Of a stretch of DNA of 64,000 nucleotides, positions 34,527 through 42,313 are shown piece by piece (within the stretch, counting starts at the first letter, position 1; the number at the start of each line of letters is the position of its first letter). The position numbers and the translations under genes were made by a program. The DNA lies in IMG/VR virus record IMGVR_UViG_3300032245_001466, positions 18,938-82,937 of that record, one strand, 5' to 3'. Under the pieces are notes generated by a model. That model saw only the letters and a list, made by a program, of their open reading frames with translations, had not been told where the DNA came from and made no database searches. This stretch comes from a virus.

Positions 34527-35246
34527 CTACGGAAGATATTCTACCGTGATCCAGTTGCTTCCCCACTGCGCGCCCGTTAATGCATTTCGGTAGTATCTCT
34601 TGCCGTTTATGTAATACGTTTCTCGCCCCATCTCGGCCCACGCCTCTGGGCTTAAGTCTACCAAAGGACGAATCTTTTTGCCATCAGAAACCACGTATCC
34701 ACTACACTCGCATGAATCAGCAACCCAGACAACAACACGAATACCTGTCTCCAGGGATGTGATTCTAAGTTTGTGAGCCGGAACCGTGTGGTGTCTTGGA
34801 ATTTGCTTCGCAATGATGCTTCGCAAATATGGCCCAAGCGCTGCATAAAGATTTTCTGTTGTTGAGGTCCATTTCCTTCGATACTGAATCCATCCGCCCA
34901 TATTAACAGCGCGACACTTCCATTGCGGGTTTTTTGCACATGACTTTTTTGTCTCAACGAGATATCCATTTCTGCCGGGCTTACCTTTTCTGCTAAGCGA
35001 ATACCACGCCTGGACGTTACCAGCATAAAAAGCGTCATAAGTTGTCGCGTATCCAGTAACTGATTCAGAAAAAATCCACTCAAGTGGCTCCGAACATTCC
35101 GGCAGTTGCCTATCTACCCCAGCGCATTCTGCCTTCGTAATCTGAAAATTAATTGGCTGTTTTGGCTCGACCAAAATCGTCGTCGGGAGAGCCAGCGACG
35201 CAATGACGATTGCGGAAACTACAAGGCGCAAAAGCCTTAGCTGCAA
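34527..35246 (-). CDS. secreted double-psi beta-barrel-like protein
   Basis: The N-terminus looks like a signal peptide (RLVVSAIVIASLALPTTILV). The C-terminal third has ITSLETGIRVVVWVADSC, CECSGYVVSDG and VDLSPEAWAEMG, resembling the RlpA or 3D-domain barrel with its conserved Asp-Leu-Ser. Related domains bind or cleave peptidoglycan. No separate endolysin is visible in the window, so this is a candidate cell-wall protein. The fold call is by pattern only. Confidence 0.55.
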   Translation of the reverse strand: MQLRLLRLVVSAIVIASLALPTTILVEPKQPINFQITKAECAGVDRQLPECSEPLEWIFSESVTGYATTYDAFYAGNVQAWYSLSRKGKPGRNGYLVETKKSCAKNPQWKCRAVNMGGWIQYRRKWTSTTENLYAALGPYLRSIIAKQIPRHHTVPAHKLRITSLETGIRVVVWVADSCECSGYVVSDGKKIRPLVDLSPEAWAEMGRETYYINGKRYYRNALTGAQWGSNWITVEYLP

Positions 35247-35455
35247 ATCCCGATACCACGACGAGTCATCTCCTCGTCAACAAGTGCGATGCCACCCATC
35301 GCGCTGGCAATGTAGCGAAGGCGATCTTTTTCGCTTCGATCCTCAAGATACGCTACCCAGCTAAACATTAGCGATCTTCTTTCTGCTGCGCGAATCAGAT
35401 CGCTGTCGCTCATTTTTGAGAAATCTTTTCTAGGCTTATGCCTATGCTTTGCCAC
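35237..35455 (-). CDS. hypothetical basic protein (72 aa)
   Basis: GTG 35455 follows GAGGAAAAGC and overlaps the end of the next gene. The start is basic (AKHRHKPRKDFSKMSDSDLI) and the rest helical. A longer frame to 35545 lies inside the upstream gene. The function is unknown. Confidence 0.6.
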   Translation of the reverse strand: MAKHRHKPRKDFSKMSDSDLIRAAERRSLMFSWVAYLEDRSEKDRLRYIASAMGGIALVDEEMTRRGIGICS

Positions 35456-35774
35456 GCTTTTCCTCCTCTTCGTAAAAAGCAAGCCAAACGCAAAGCGCCA
35501 TTGCTTTGCACTGTGCGGCAATGCCTTGCTTTTGATTGTATTCATCAGGGTTTACTTCTAACACATCACAAAGCGCCTGAAGAAATTCTTTATGCCAAAT
35601 GCCATACGAAACAACTGGCTCTGACTGATGTGGGCGGACCAACTGGTCAACAAAACTTTTTGGCCACCCACCGTCAATGTAGAACGATGGGTCAACAACT
35701 TCTCGCCAGTTGTCACCGACGGTTAGTTGCGCCTTGGTCTCACGCATAATTTGCAGTGCTTCCGACCTAGTCAT
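35442..35774 (-). CDS. hypothetical protein (110 aa), leaderless
   Basis: A TATACT box lies six bases before the ATG, without a ribosome site, so translation is probably leaderless. The product has MTRSEALQIMRETKAQL, WREVVDPSFYIDGGWP and WHKEFLQALCDVLEVNPDEY. It looks soluble. No family is recognised. Confidence 0.65.
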   Translation of the reverse strand: MTRSEALQIMRETKAQLTVGDNWREVVDPSFYIDGGWPKSFVDQLVRPHQSEPVVSYGIWHKEFLQALCDVLEVNPDEYNQKQGIAAQCKAMALCVWLAFYEEEEKRGKA

Positions 35775-35796
35775 GATGCGAGTATAGCAGAAATCG

Positions 35797-35872
35797 TGGC
35801 GCCGCCGACAGGAATCGAACCTGCGACTAACTGCTTAGAAGGCAGCTGCTCTATCCACTGAGCTACGGCGGC
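35797..35872 (-). tRNA. tRNA-Arg (anticodon UCU), CCA encoded
   Basis: The acceptor arms GCCGCCG/CGGCGGC pair fully. The anticodon stem GCTGC/GCAGT holds loop CTTCTAA with UCU, reading AGA. T arm GCAGG-TTCGATT-CCTGT is complete and CCA is encoded. Like the tRNA-Ile it serves a codon that is rare in many GC-rich hosts. Confidence 0.95.
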
Positions 35873-35877
35873 GAAGA

Positions 35878-36228
35878 TTACCGCTTCCCCTTGCTCACCA
35901 GTTCGTATGCCGCACTGCCAATCAAGAAGTGACTTACGCCCAACTCTTTTGCAATGCGGCCAATGGGCTTTTTATTTTTTGCTGCGGATTCAACCGCTCG
36001 CAAAAGATTCTCATCAACCTTCTTTGACTTAAATGTTTGTCGGTTGCGATTACTTCCGTAAGACTCCACCTCTGAGCGAACGTACATGATCCGCGGACGC
36101 CCACCGTTAGGTCCTTGGCCGGCGTTAAACTTCTGCCACCCATAGCGTCGAGCGGCCTGTACTGCCGCAGAATACGAGACTCCAAGAATCTCTGCCGCTT
36201 CGGAAATCGAAACGTGCTCTGTCTTCAT
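35878..36228 (-). CDS. DNA-binding helix-turn-helix protein (116 aa)
   Basis: ATG 36228 follows AAGGAGAAA; the frame up to 36270 crosses the promoter. The N-terminal VSISEAAEILGVSYSAAVQA (residues 5-24) is a helix-turn-helix of the excisionase or MerR type, and IGRIAKELGVSHFLIGSAAY near residue 90 is a second one. It faces the block of inverted repeats and may bind there. No integrase accompanies it, so an excisionase role is unlikely. Confidence 0.7.
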   Translation of the reverse strand: MKTEHVSISEAAEILGVSYSAAVQAARRYGWQKFNAGQGPNGGRPRIMYVRSEVESYGSNRNRQTFKSKKVDENLLRAVESAAKNKKPIGRIAKELGVSHFLIGSAAYELVSKGKR

Positions 36229-36268
36229 TTTCTCCTTCTTTCCCCAAGTCATCTTCGCTTGGACAACC

Positions 36269-36298
36269 ACTATACGCGACCCACAATGAGGCTGTCAA
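36269..36298 (-). promoter_or_regulatory. promoter of gene 35878
   Basis: On the minus strand, TTGACA (36293-36298), 18 bases, and TATAGT (36269-36274) precede the gene. Confidence 0.7.
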
Positions 36299-36381
36299 GT
36301 TGGCGATCAAAGTAAGACATCACTCAAAATGCGTCAACGGGGGAAAAAGGGTAGGGATAAAGGGGGAAATAGGATTACGAA

Positions 36382-36430
36382 GGTATCTTAAGAACATGAG
36401 GTATGAAATACCGAATGTTCTTGAGATACC
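36382..36430. repeat. nested inverted repeat 1
   Basis: GGTATCTTAAGAACAT and ATGTTCTTGAGATACC are reverse complements with one mismatch. Inside them GGTAT/ATACC forms a second stem around GAA. It is part of a 210-base gene-free block. Confidence 0.85.
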
Positions 36431-36438
36431 GTAGTAAT

Positions 36439-36506
36439 CGGGTACAGTATCCCGAGAGTTCCTGAGGTACGTAGTACCGAAGGAACTAGAGGGATAGCTG
36501 TACCCG
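36439..36506. repeat. nested inverted repeat 2
   Basis: Outer arms CGGGTACAGTATCCC and GGGATAGCTGTACCCG pair with one extra base. Inner arms AGTTCCT/AGGAACT and GGTAC/GTACC continue the stem to a three-base loop. It could extrude as a 68-base cruciform. Confidence 0.85.
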
Positions 36507-36511
36507 GAAGT

Positions 36512-36552
36512 TAACGGTATTTCTAAGAGTACATAATACTTAAGTACCGTTA
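36512..36552. repeat. inverted repeat 3
   Basis: TAACGGTA and TACCGTTA are perfect arms. The interior has a weaker AAGAGTA/TACTTAAG pairing. GGTA and TTCTTA words recur from the first two repeats. Confidence 0.75.
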
Positions 36553-36566
36553 TACCTAAGAACCAT

Positions 36567-36591
36567 ATTGTTCCTGTTACCTGAGAACAAT
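36567..36591. repeat. inverted repeat 4
   Basis: ATTGTTC and GAACAAT flank an 11-base spacer that contains CCTGTTACCTGA. It ends 16 bases before the GTG of the next gene. Confidence 0.65.
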
Positions 36592-36607
36592 AGAGAGGAT
36601 TGTACAG

Positions 36608-36766
36608 GTGGAAATTGACTTGTCAAGTCCAGACACACAAACTGCCGAGCAGTCGCCTGAAGATATTATATTAACTTGCGCAAATTGTGGAAAAAAGATG
36701 GAAGAGCGAAAATGCAAGTTGATTTGCGAGTGCGGCTATTACGCGTCGTGTTCTGACTACTATTAA
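36608..36766 (+). CDS. small zinc-ribbon protein (52 aa)
   Basis: The GTG start follows AGAGAGGATTGTACAG. The product has CANCGKK near residue 26 and CKLICECGYYASC near the end, typical of a zinc ribbon. It is the first plus-strand gene beside the inverted-repeat block, which may hold its regulatory region. The function is unknown. Confidence 0.55.
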   Translation: MEIDLSSPDTQTAEQSPEDIILTCANCGKKMEERKCKLICECGYYASCSDYY

Positions 36767-36839
36767 ATTTGCGGCAAAGGGAGAAATGTTGTAGGCTATC
36801 CACAAGCAGGTAAATACCCCTGCAAAAAGTGGAGGAGCA

Positions 36840-37208
36840 ATGAATCAAGGGCAAGGCGTTGTTGACCAAATTATTGTTCAACAAGTTTTAATGCATCGAG
36901 CGCCAGCGGGTGTTTCAAGTATTTCTGGAGCTTGTCGCGCACTTGCGTCAGATTACGGAATTACTCCGGAAACTATGCGGACGTATGCCCACAAGGGTGT
37001 TCCTGGGAAGTCAAAAATTGCAAGAAGGATCTTGATGGAATTTTCCGAAGTTGAAGCAAGTCAACATTCCGCCGTCGTTAAAGTTTCTGCGAGCAAAGAA
37101 AACCTTATAAAATCAATTGAAGAAATTACGCAAGCGTTTGAATCCTCAGCAGAAACGCTTCGCGCATTGAAAAAAACCGTTGCAGAAGAAATTGGAGTTT
37201 CAAAGTGA
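36840..37208 (+). CDS. hypothetical protein with helix-turn-helix-like start (122 aa)
   Basis: The protein has SGACRALASDYGITPETMRT near residues 29-48, resembling a helix-turn-helix, followed by a helical tail (ENLIKSIEEITQAFESSAET). GTGGAGGAGCA precedes the start. The next gene is ParB-like and overlaps it by four bases, so it may be a partner DNA-binding protein. This is an inference. Confidence 0.6.
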   Translation: MNQGQGVVDQIIVQQVLMHRAPAGVSSISGACRALASDYGITPETMRTYAHKGVPGKSKIARRILMEFSEVEASQHSAVVKVSASKENLIKSIEEITQAFESSAETLRALKKTVAEEIGVSK

Positions 37209-37885
37209 TTATTGACGATCTTATCCCACTTGCCACGCCCATTGAAGGGCTAAAGCCATGGGGGAAAAACCCACGGCGGGGAAACGTTGACGCCATTGCG
37301 CGCTCGCTTGCAAAGTTTGGACAGCGACGACCAATTGTTGTTCGCAAAAGCACAAACGAAGTTATTGCGGGAAACCACACGCTTCAGGCAGCGCAGCAAC
37401 TTGGCTGGAAGCAAATTGCCGTAGTTTGGGTGCAGGACGACGACCAAACTGCGACCGCCTTTGCTCTTGCTGACAACCGCACGCAAGACCTTGGTTTCTA
37501 CGACGAAGATTTGCTTGAAGAGTTGATTAACAGCATTAACGAGCAGGACTTGTTCCTAGCAACTGGGTATTCCGAAGAAGAGCCAGAGTTAGATTTTTCT
37601 AGCGGCACACAGACCGCAACCGTTCCGCAAATTCCGCAAATTTCTGACCCAAACGCAATGCGAACGGAATTTGTCGAGGGCCTTGACGGGAGCATTTCTC
37701 AGCGACCAGCGCCACCGCTTGACCCCAATATGGCAATGCTGGTAAAGATTGGTGGCATTGAGCTACGCCTTGCAAGGGAAGAGGCAGAACCGCTGGTTAT
37801 GGCGTATCGCAGGTACGTTGAAAAGAAGGGAACATCAACGGGATTCTTCCTTTGGCTGGTTGAGGGGAAAGATATCCCCGAGTAA
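37205..37885 (+). CDS. ParB/sulfiredoxin-domain protein
   Basis: The N-terminal domain has GLKPWGKNPRRGNVDAIARSLA near residues 15-36, NEVIAGNHTLQAAQQLG near 50-66 and FALADNRTQDLGFYDEDL near 84-101, the ParB-like fold. It resembles the 31377 protein in the same three blocks, so the two are paralogues. The C-terminal half is different, with a proline-rich stretch and VEKKGTSTGFFLWLVEG. Related phage proteins are nucleases or accompany DNA modification. The GTG start overlaps the upstream stop. Confidence 0.8.
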   Translation: MIIDDLIPLATPIEGLKPWGKNPRRGNVDAIARSLAKFGQRRPIVVRKSTNEVIAGNHTLQAAQQLGWKQIAVVWVQDDDQTATAFALADNRTQDLGFYDEDLLEELINSINEQDLFLATGYSEEEPELDFSSGTQTATVPQIPQISDPNAMRTEFVEGLDGSISQRPAPPLDPNMAMLVKIGGIELRLAREEAEPLVMAYRRYVEKKGTSTGFFLWLVEGKDIPE

Positions 37886-38027
37886 GGAAGTGGCCGCCGA
37901 GGGGAAAAGGAGGAAACCCCAAGGCGGCCAGGGCCAAAGACCCTACCGGCATAGGCCGGTTGGTCAATAATGCCAGATTGTTTTTATTTTTGCCATAAAT
38001 TTACTTTTTCTGTGTTATGCTTTTTTT

Positions 38028-38237
38028 ATGGCAGGTAAGACAGCGGTCAAGAAGCAATCCGGCCCACCCTCAAAGGTGGCGATGTCTTCGCGCGTCTGTA
38101 ATGAGTGCGGCTCCCGCCTGATGAGCAATGCCATTTTCTGCTACAAGGAGATTGCCTTTAGTGGGGCGTCGGCATCAGCCAGAATGCGCTATACTTGCAA
38201 GGAACATGCAAAGAGAACAGAAGCAGGAAGAAAGTAA
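38028..38237 (+). CDS. zinc-ribbon protein (69 aa), probably leaderless
   Basis: CNECGSRLMSNAIFC and CKEHAKR form a zinc motif. TTATGCT lies a few bases before the ATG, with no ribosome site, so the mRNA is probably leaderless. The basic N-terminus could touch nucleic acid. The next gene overlaps its end. Confidence 0.6.
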   Translation: MAGKTAVKKQSGPPSKVAMSSRVCNECGSRLMSNAIFCYKEIAFSGASASARMRYTCKEHAKRTEAGRK

Positions 38238-38400
38238 CCCAAGAAACCAGCGGTGTGGCGTTTGCCATATGCGCAAAAGTTCTTGCATTAACGTTGGTTA
38301 CGACGATGGGAGCGGATGGGGAAACCGCATGGTTTGCTCTGAATGCTTCCCAATGATTTTCAAAAAGGGGAAGAAAGATGGATCAGGTATTACTAGGTAA
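38206..38400 (+). CDS. zinc-finger protein (64 aa)
   Basis: ATG 38206 has AAGGA upstream and overlaps the previous gene by 32 bases. CGVCHMRKSSC and CSECFPMIF make a zinc-ribbon, and the tail is basic. A frame to 38128 lies inside the upstream gene. The function is unknown. Confidence 0.6.
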   Translation: MQREQKQEESNPRNQRCGVCHMRKSSCINVGYDDGSGWGNRMVCSECFPMIFKKGKKDGSGITR

Positions 38401-38569
38401 AATCATCATTGGTTGGCTGTTTTTGCTGACCATATTCCACGCTACAATGTTTGTTCAGGTTTATAGGCGGTCAAATGAGCCGGGTGGAGGGCTTGCTGTT
38501 ACCGTTGCTGGGGCCGTTTTCTTTGGCAGCCTGTTGGCGATGCTTTGGATTGCGCGGAACAACGTATGA
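38378..38569 (+). CDS. small membrane protein (63 aa)
   Basis: Two transmembrane segments are visible (IIIGWLFLLTIFHATMFV and LAVTVAGAVFFGSLLAMLW) with a basic loop between them. The start is behind GGGGAAGAAAG, inside the end of the upstream gene. The function is unknown. Confidence 0.6.
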   Translation: MDQVLLGKIIIGWLFLLTIFHATMFVQVYRRSNEPGGGLAVTVAGAVFFGSLLAMLWIARNNV

Positions 38570-38919
38570 CCAAAGAAGAAAAAACTTTTCAAGAAACGTT
38601 TAGGGAAATTTATGGTGAGGCGTTTGCCCTGCTTGTTGAAAGACAGGCAAAGTATGGCAATCTCAACATTGAGCAGCTAGGATTGTATGGGGTTCTTAGC
38701 AGGGTTGCCAACGACAAGATGTCTCGAGTCATGAAGAGTTTGAATGGCAAGATTGTCGACGGAAAAGTCCTGCTTGACCCAATAAAAGAGGAGCATGTTG
38801 ACGAGGTTCTGGAAGACGCTCTTCTTGACATTGCCAACTACGCCCTCATTGCCATTGCTTTAAAGCGTGGCGTCTGGGGCAAGGAATTTGACAAAAAAGA
38901 CACAAGGCTGGTGAAGTAA
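38566..38919 (+). CDS. MazG/dGTP pyrophosphohydrolase-like protein
   Basis: LVERQAKYGNLNIEQLGLYG near residues 23-42, SRVANDKMSRVM near 45-56 and EDALLDIANYALIAIALKRG near 83-102 give an all-alpha NTP pyrophosphohydrolase pattern with acidic metal ligands. This resembles the phage family linked to nucleotide modification and dATP/dGTP removal. It differs from the MazG-like protein at 7622. The ATG overlaps the upstream stop. Confidence 0.7.
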   Translation: MTKEEKTFQETFREIYGEAFALLVERQAKYGNLNIEQLGLYGVLSRVANDKMSRVMKSLNGKIVDGKVLLDPIKEEHVDEVLEDALLDIANYALIAIALKRGVWGKEFDKKDTRLVK

Positions 38920-39083
38920 TGAGCAAGAAAGATCGCTACGAAGTTATTCATATTGGCCTTCATGGGGCTGAGTGGATTGCTGTTGTTTGGGACCGCAGAG
39001 ATAAGCGGGTTGTTGGAAGCGCCGTTAGCAAGAGCCTGGACGAGGTTGTCTCTGCCGTTGTGGACCTTATTGCTGCTTTGTAG
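38919..39083 (+). CDS. hypothetical protein (54 aa)
   Basis: The start overlaps the previous stop (TAATG). The product reads EVIHIGLHGAEWIAVVWDRR followed by a helix, a compact beta-beta-alpha arrangement. The stop is directly followed by the next ATG. The function is unknown. Confidence 0.6.
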   Translation: MSKKDRYEVIHIGLHGAEWIAVVWDRRDKRVVGSAVSKSLDEVVSAVVDLIAAL

Positions 39084-39725
39084 ATGTATTCGCAAAATAA
39101 CGAAGAAGAGGTAATTCTTAGAGTTTTTGAGGGACAGATTGGGTCCTTTCTAGACATTGGCGCATACGATGGCGTGTCGCTAAGCAATACTCGAGCCCTT
39201 GCCGAGCGCGGTTGGTCGGGTGCGTTAATTGAAGGCTCTTCGTTTTCTTTTCAAAAGCTTTTTTCTCTTTATGGGGGAAATAAAAAGTTTACTCTGATTA
39301 ACGCAATGCTTGACCCCTTTGGAAAAAACGCTGGGAAAATTGTTAAAATGTGGGAGGCGCCCAATTGCGCCGTCACAACCATAAGCCCACAAAACTTTGA
39401 AAAATGGCAAAACGACGTTGTAATGCACAGCGATGGTGGGGCTAAGTTTTCTGAGATATTTGTTGCCCCAACGCCGTTTGCTGCAATTCTTGACTTTTTT
39501 AAGAGTCAAGACCTCAAGTTTGATTTTGTATCAATTGACATTGAGGGCGGGTCTGCTGACGTTGCAATGCTTTATGAACCGGACGAATTTGGCACATCTC
39601 TTCTTTGCGTAGAGCACGATGACAGGGACAGTGAAATCGTGGCCAGGTATGCAAAACTTGGCTTTGTTCTCATCTTAAAAAACGATGAAAATATCATCTT
39701 GTCAAGGGGTTCGCAGCAGGGCTGA
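39084..39725 (+). CDS. FkbM-family methyltransferase
   Basis: The SAM-binding site SFLDIGAYDGVSLSNT lies near residues 21-36, and DFVSIDIEGG near 149-158 with LLCVEHDD further on fits FkbM-type O-methyltransferases. Such enzymes methylate sugars or lipids. With the glycosyltransferases at 31.9-33.2 kb it may modify a surface glycan. It directly follows the preceding stop. The codon use looks more AT-rich than its neighbours, which may mean transfer. Confidence 0.8.
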   Translation: MYSQNNEEEVILRVFEGQIGSFLDIGAYDGVSLSNTRALAERGWSGALIEGSSFSFQKLFSLYGGNKKFTLINAMLDPFGKNAGKIVKMWEAPNCAVTTISPQNFEKWQNDVVMHSDGGAKFSEIFVAPTPFAAILDFFKSQDLKFDFVSIDIEGGSADVAMLYEPDEFGTSLLCVEHDDRDSEIVARYAKLGFVLILKNDENIILSRGSQQG

Positions 39726-39762
39726 CCCTAGAAAAACACAGGGTCCTTGCTACCATTTGCCA

Positions 39763-40149
39763 ATGGACGAGTTTGAAAGGTACCTTGCTTGGTCAAAGCC
39801 CAGCCGCGATGCAGTGGGCGACTTTTACGCGTCCTCCCTCAAAGTTTTTACCAAGAAGTTCTTTGGGCAAAGCGAAGAAGAGCAGGCCAGTGAAATTGTT
39901 GCTCACATCTTTCGGGTACTGAGCGGCATTATTTCTGTTTACGGAGTTGAGGGAGAACAGGATAATATTGCCGTAAAATGTCAGCCCCCCAGGGAGACTG
40001 GTGGGATTTGGACGTTTGATGTACGATTCTCAATTAATGGAAGAAACTCACAGGTCTTAGCGGCAGCTAGGGATATCAAAGAAATTGCTGAAAGTCTAAA
40101 TAAGGAGATCAATGTCATCCTCAGATCAAACCCAGAAATTAGCCGCTAA
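39763..40149 (+). CDS. hypothetical protein (128 aa), probably leaderless
   Basis: ATG 39763 lies six bases after TACCAT, without a ribosome site, so it looks leaderless. The product has a helical start (FERYLAWSKPSRDAVGDFY), a beta-rich middle and LAAARDIKEIAESLNKEINV near the end. The frame from 39685 overlaps the methyltransferase. The function is unknown. Confidence 0.6.
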   Translation: MDEFERYLAWSKPSRDAVGDFYASSLKVFTKKFFGQSEEEQASEIVAHIFRVLSGIISVYGVEGEQDNIAVKCQPPRETGGIWTFDVRFSINGRNSQVLAAARDIKEIAESLNKEINVILRSNPEISR

Positions 40150-40330
40150 GCGCATTGTCGCAAGGCTGTCCGGGGCAATCTCTGCCGCCTTTACAGAGCA
40201 CTCTGGGGATAAGTTCCCAGGCAAAGTAGACTCAGTTTCCCGGCTTTCATACGTGCTTGGTCTCCGCAGAGCCCTTGAGATCGTTATGGAGGAAATTGAC
40301 CCAAGCGATTACCCCCCAAAAAAGAAGTGA
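40112..40330 (+). CDS. hypothetical protein (72 aa)
   Basis: The ATG has AATAAGGAGATCA and overlaps the upstream gene by 38 bases. The product is helical (KRIVARLSGAISAAFTEHSG, RLSYVLGLRRALEIVMEEID) and ends in a lysine run. The function is unknown. Confidence 0.6.
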   Translation: MSSSDQTQKLAAKRIVARLSGAISAAFTEHSGDKFPGKVDSVSRLSYVLGLRRALEIVMEEIDPSDYPPKKK

Positions 40331-40407
40331 TTCTGGCTAGTTTCCTTGAATATTTGCAAGATTATAAGGGCAGTTTTATGGGGAAAAACAAGCATTGCTG
40401 CTTAATT

Positions 40408-40437
40408 GACAAATATGCTGCCACAGTTGTATCATCC
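40408..40437 (+). promoter_or_regulatory. sigma70-like promoter of gene 40479
   Basis: TTGACA near 40408, 18 bases, then TATCAT precedes the AGAAGGAGG ribosome site of the next gene by about 30 bases. Confidence 0.55.
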
Positions 40438-40478
40438 ACGCAGATACATAAACGTATCACCTAGAAGGAGGTTTGAGC

Positions 40479-40856
40479 GTGAATCAGAGCAAGAAGACTA
40501 GGAAGCAGTTGGTGCTAGAGGTCTTAGAGAAAAACCTCAATGTATGGATTGACGGGAGCGTGCTGATGCAGCCAGACTGCGGCGGTGGCCGCTTTGGCGC
40601 AAGAATTGAGGAGTTGCGCAAAGATGGCCACACGGTAGAGGCCCGTCCGCACCCAGATCCAAAGCGCGACATCTGGCAATACAGAATTTGCGATAAGGCA
40701 TCTCCAGCTGGGTTTTGGGAGTGTTCTAGGTGCGGGACGAGATCGCAAGACAAGCCGGGGGGCAACTTGCGGGCAAGCGTTGTTGAGACGATGATTATGG
40801 CTGCTTGCTGGAAATGCAAAAAGCAGTCGGTTATTTGGCAGTTTCGGAAGATCTAG
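40479..40856 (+). CDS. winged-helix plus zinc-ribbon protein (125 aa)
   Basis: GTG 40479 has AGAAGGAGG at seven bases. Residues 4-70 resemble a winged helix (RKQLVLEVLEKNLNVWIDGS, RFGARIEELRKDGHTVEARP). A zinc ribbon follows with CSRCG near residue 80 and CWKCKK near 111. It meets the large terminase gene tail to tail with a four-base overlap of the stops. A late-gene regulator is possible. Confidence 0.65.
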   Translation: MNQSKKTRKQLVLEVLEKNLNVWIDGSVLMQPDCGGGRFGARIEELRKDGHTVEARPHPDPKRDIWQYRICDKASPAGFWECSRCGTRSQDKPGGNLRASVVETMIMAACWKCKKQSVIWQFRKI

Positions 40857-42313
40857 CGTTTAGCGGAAGTAAAGTAGAAGCCCACAGTCCCAACGTCAGC
40901 AGCATAGACAAGAGCGTCAACAAGGTCGTCATGCTCGCTGTTTGGGAATGACATCATTTCTGACTCAAGCTGCCTGATCCCAGGGCCATTTTTAAGGTGA
41001 AATACCTTGCCGGCCTCGTACCTGGCGGCAAGCGATCTAGAGCGGAAAACCTTGTCTCTTTCAGGGCGTACTGCCCGAGCCGGAAGTCTGGTTTCATTGA
41101 CAAGTTCCCGGACAAAAGTGGATTGGTACTGAACGGCCTCAATGTTTACCTCGGTAAACTTCCTTGGCTCATCCCCCCAGGTGTCCCTTTGGCCTCGCAG
41201 GCCAACAAACTTTGCTGGCCAAAGCAGTTTTGGACTTGACGCATCGTCAATGATTGACCCATCTCGCTCTACTCCAGTTAGCCACTTTTGATGCCCTTGC
41301 TGAATTCTGGTCCGATAGGCGCCAACCACGTATAGGTTGTGATCGTCGTCTTCCACCACCTCAACGGCAGCTGTGTAGTCCGAACGCTCTTTCTCGGAGG
41401 CTGCAAGGTCAACTCCAATTCTTCTTGCCCCTGGTGGAATTTGATCAACATACTGAAAGAACTCATAGCGGAAGATATTGCCACCCATGGAGGTAACGTC
41501 GTTTTGATATTGAAGGTTAAAGATTGGCGTTCCAAGCTCTTCCCGTTTTCGTTCAAGGTCTTCAACCGTGTACATGTCTGGCCATAGCGGGCCGGAATCC
41601 TCAATTGATCTCCGGAGATACGTAGGAATGCCCTTGCTGGTCAATTCGGCATAGAAATCGTCTTCATGCCAACGCGTGCCGATATACCACCTTGTTGCAC
41701 CGGGAACAAGCATTGGATCGATGACCTGCCAATACGTTTCACTTGCTTTCTGACGCTGGGTGGGGGTGGCATTTTCCTTAAGCCCAACAATGTCGTCTGC
41801 GATCAGCAAGTCAAGGCGCGGGCCCGGCTTAATAGAGGTTAGTCCGTCAGCAAAGCAAGTGGCATCTTTACCAAGGTTTACGCCCTTGATGGTCCAAACC
41901 TCGTCGGTCCATTTTCCGCCCGCAACGCCACCCCTTGCCCACGGGAACACTTCTGCAAATTTTGCAGATTCGACAATGGTCTTGATAGCCCTAGATCGCG
42001 CAAGGGCGTCAGAAAGAACAGATGTAACAATACCAATACGAATTTTGCCTTCCGTCACGCCAACAAGGCGAGCGGCGCGATGAATTAATTGCGTGGTTTT
42101 TGCGTGACCGCGCGGCATAAGCACTAAGGCCCTTGGGTTGCCGGTGAGAAAATTCTCCATCTCTCGAAGATGGCGAGGAAAGACTAGCCCGCTGACATAT
42201 TCAGCAAACGCCGCGTCATCAGAAGCGGCACGGTCCCGAAGCCATGAGCGATACTGCTCGTTAGTCGGCGGCGGCGGTATCTTCGATTTGCTTTGCTTCT
42301 TCGTGCTCTGCAA
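40853..42313 (-). CDS. terL: terminase large subunit
   Basis: This 486-residue packaging ATPase and nuclease has Walker A ALVLMPRGHAKTTQ near residues 62-75, Walker B LLIADDIVG near 160-168 and the coupling motif GTRWHEDDFY near 206-215. The RNaseH-like nuclease has RRIGVDLAASEKERSDYTAA near 285-304 and HDDLVDALVYAAD near 462-474. It cuts and pumps concatemeric DNA into the prohead. The only start in frame is TTG 42313, which overlaps terS by 53 bases. It is encoded opposite to the tail genes. Confidence 0.95.
   Translation of the reverse strand: MQSTKKQSKSKIPPPPTNEQYRSWLRDRAASDDAAFAEYVSGLVFPRHLREMENFLTGNPRALVLMPRGHAKTTQLIHRAARLVGVTEGKIRIGIVTSVLSDALARSRAIKTIVESAKFAEVFPWARGGVAGGKWTDEVWTIKGVNLGKDATCFADGLTSIKPGPRLDLLIADDIVGLKENATPTQRQKASETYWQVIDPMLVPGATRWYIGTRWHEDDFYAELTSKGIPTYLRRSIEDSGPLWPDMYTVEDLERKREELGTPIFNLQYQNDVTSMGGNIFRYEFFQYVDQIPPGARRIGVDLAASEKERSDYTAAVEVVEDDDHNLYVVGAYRTRIQQGHQKWLTGVERDGSIIDDASSPKLLWPAKFVGLRGQRDTWGDEPRKFTEVNIEAVQYQSTFVRELVNETRLPARAVRPERDKVFRSRSLAARYEAGKVFHLKNGPGIRQLESEMMSFPNSEHDDLVDALVYAADVGTVGFYFTSAKR

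Noticed and set aside
35878-36228. Excisionase and lysogeny module
   Set aside because: The helix-turn-helix protein resembles an excisionase, but no integrase, attachment repeat or CI-type repressor is present.
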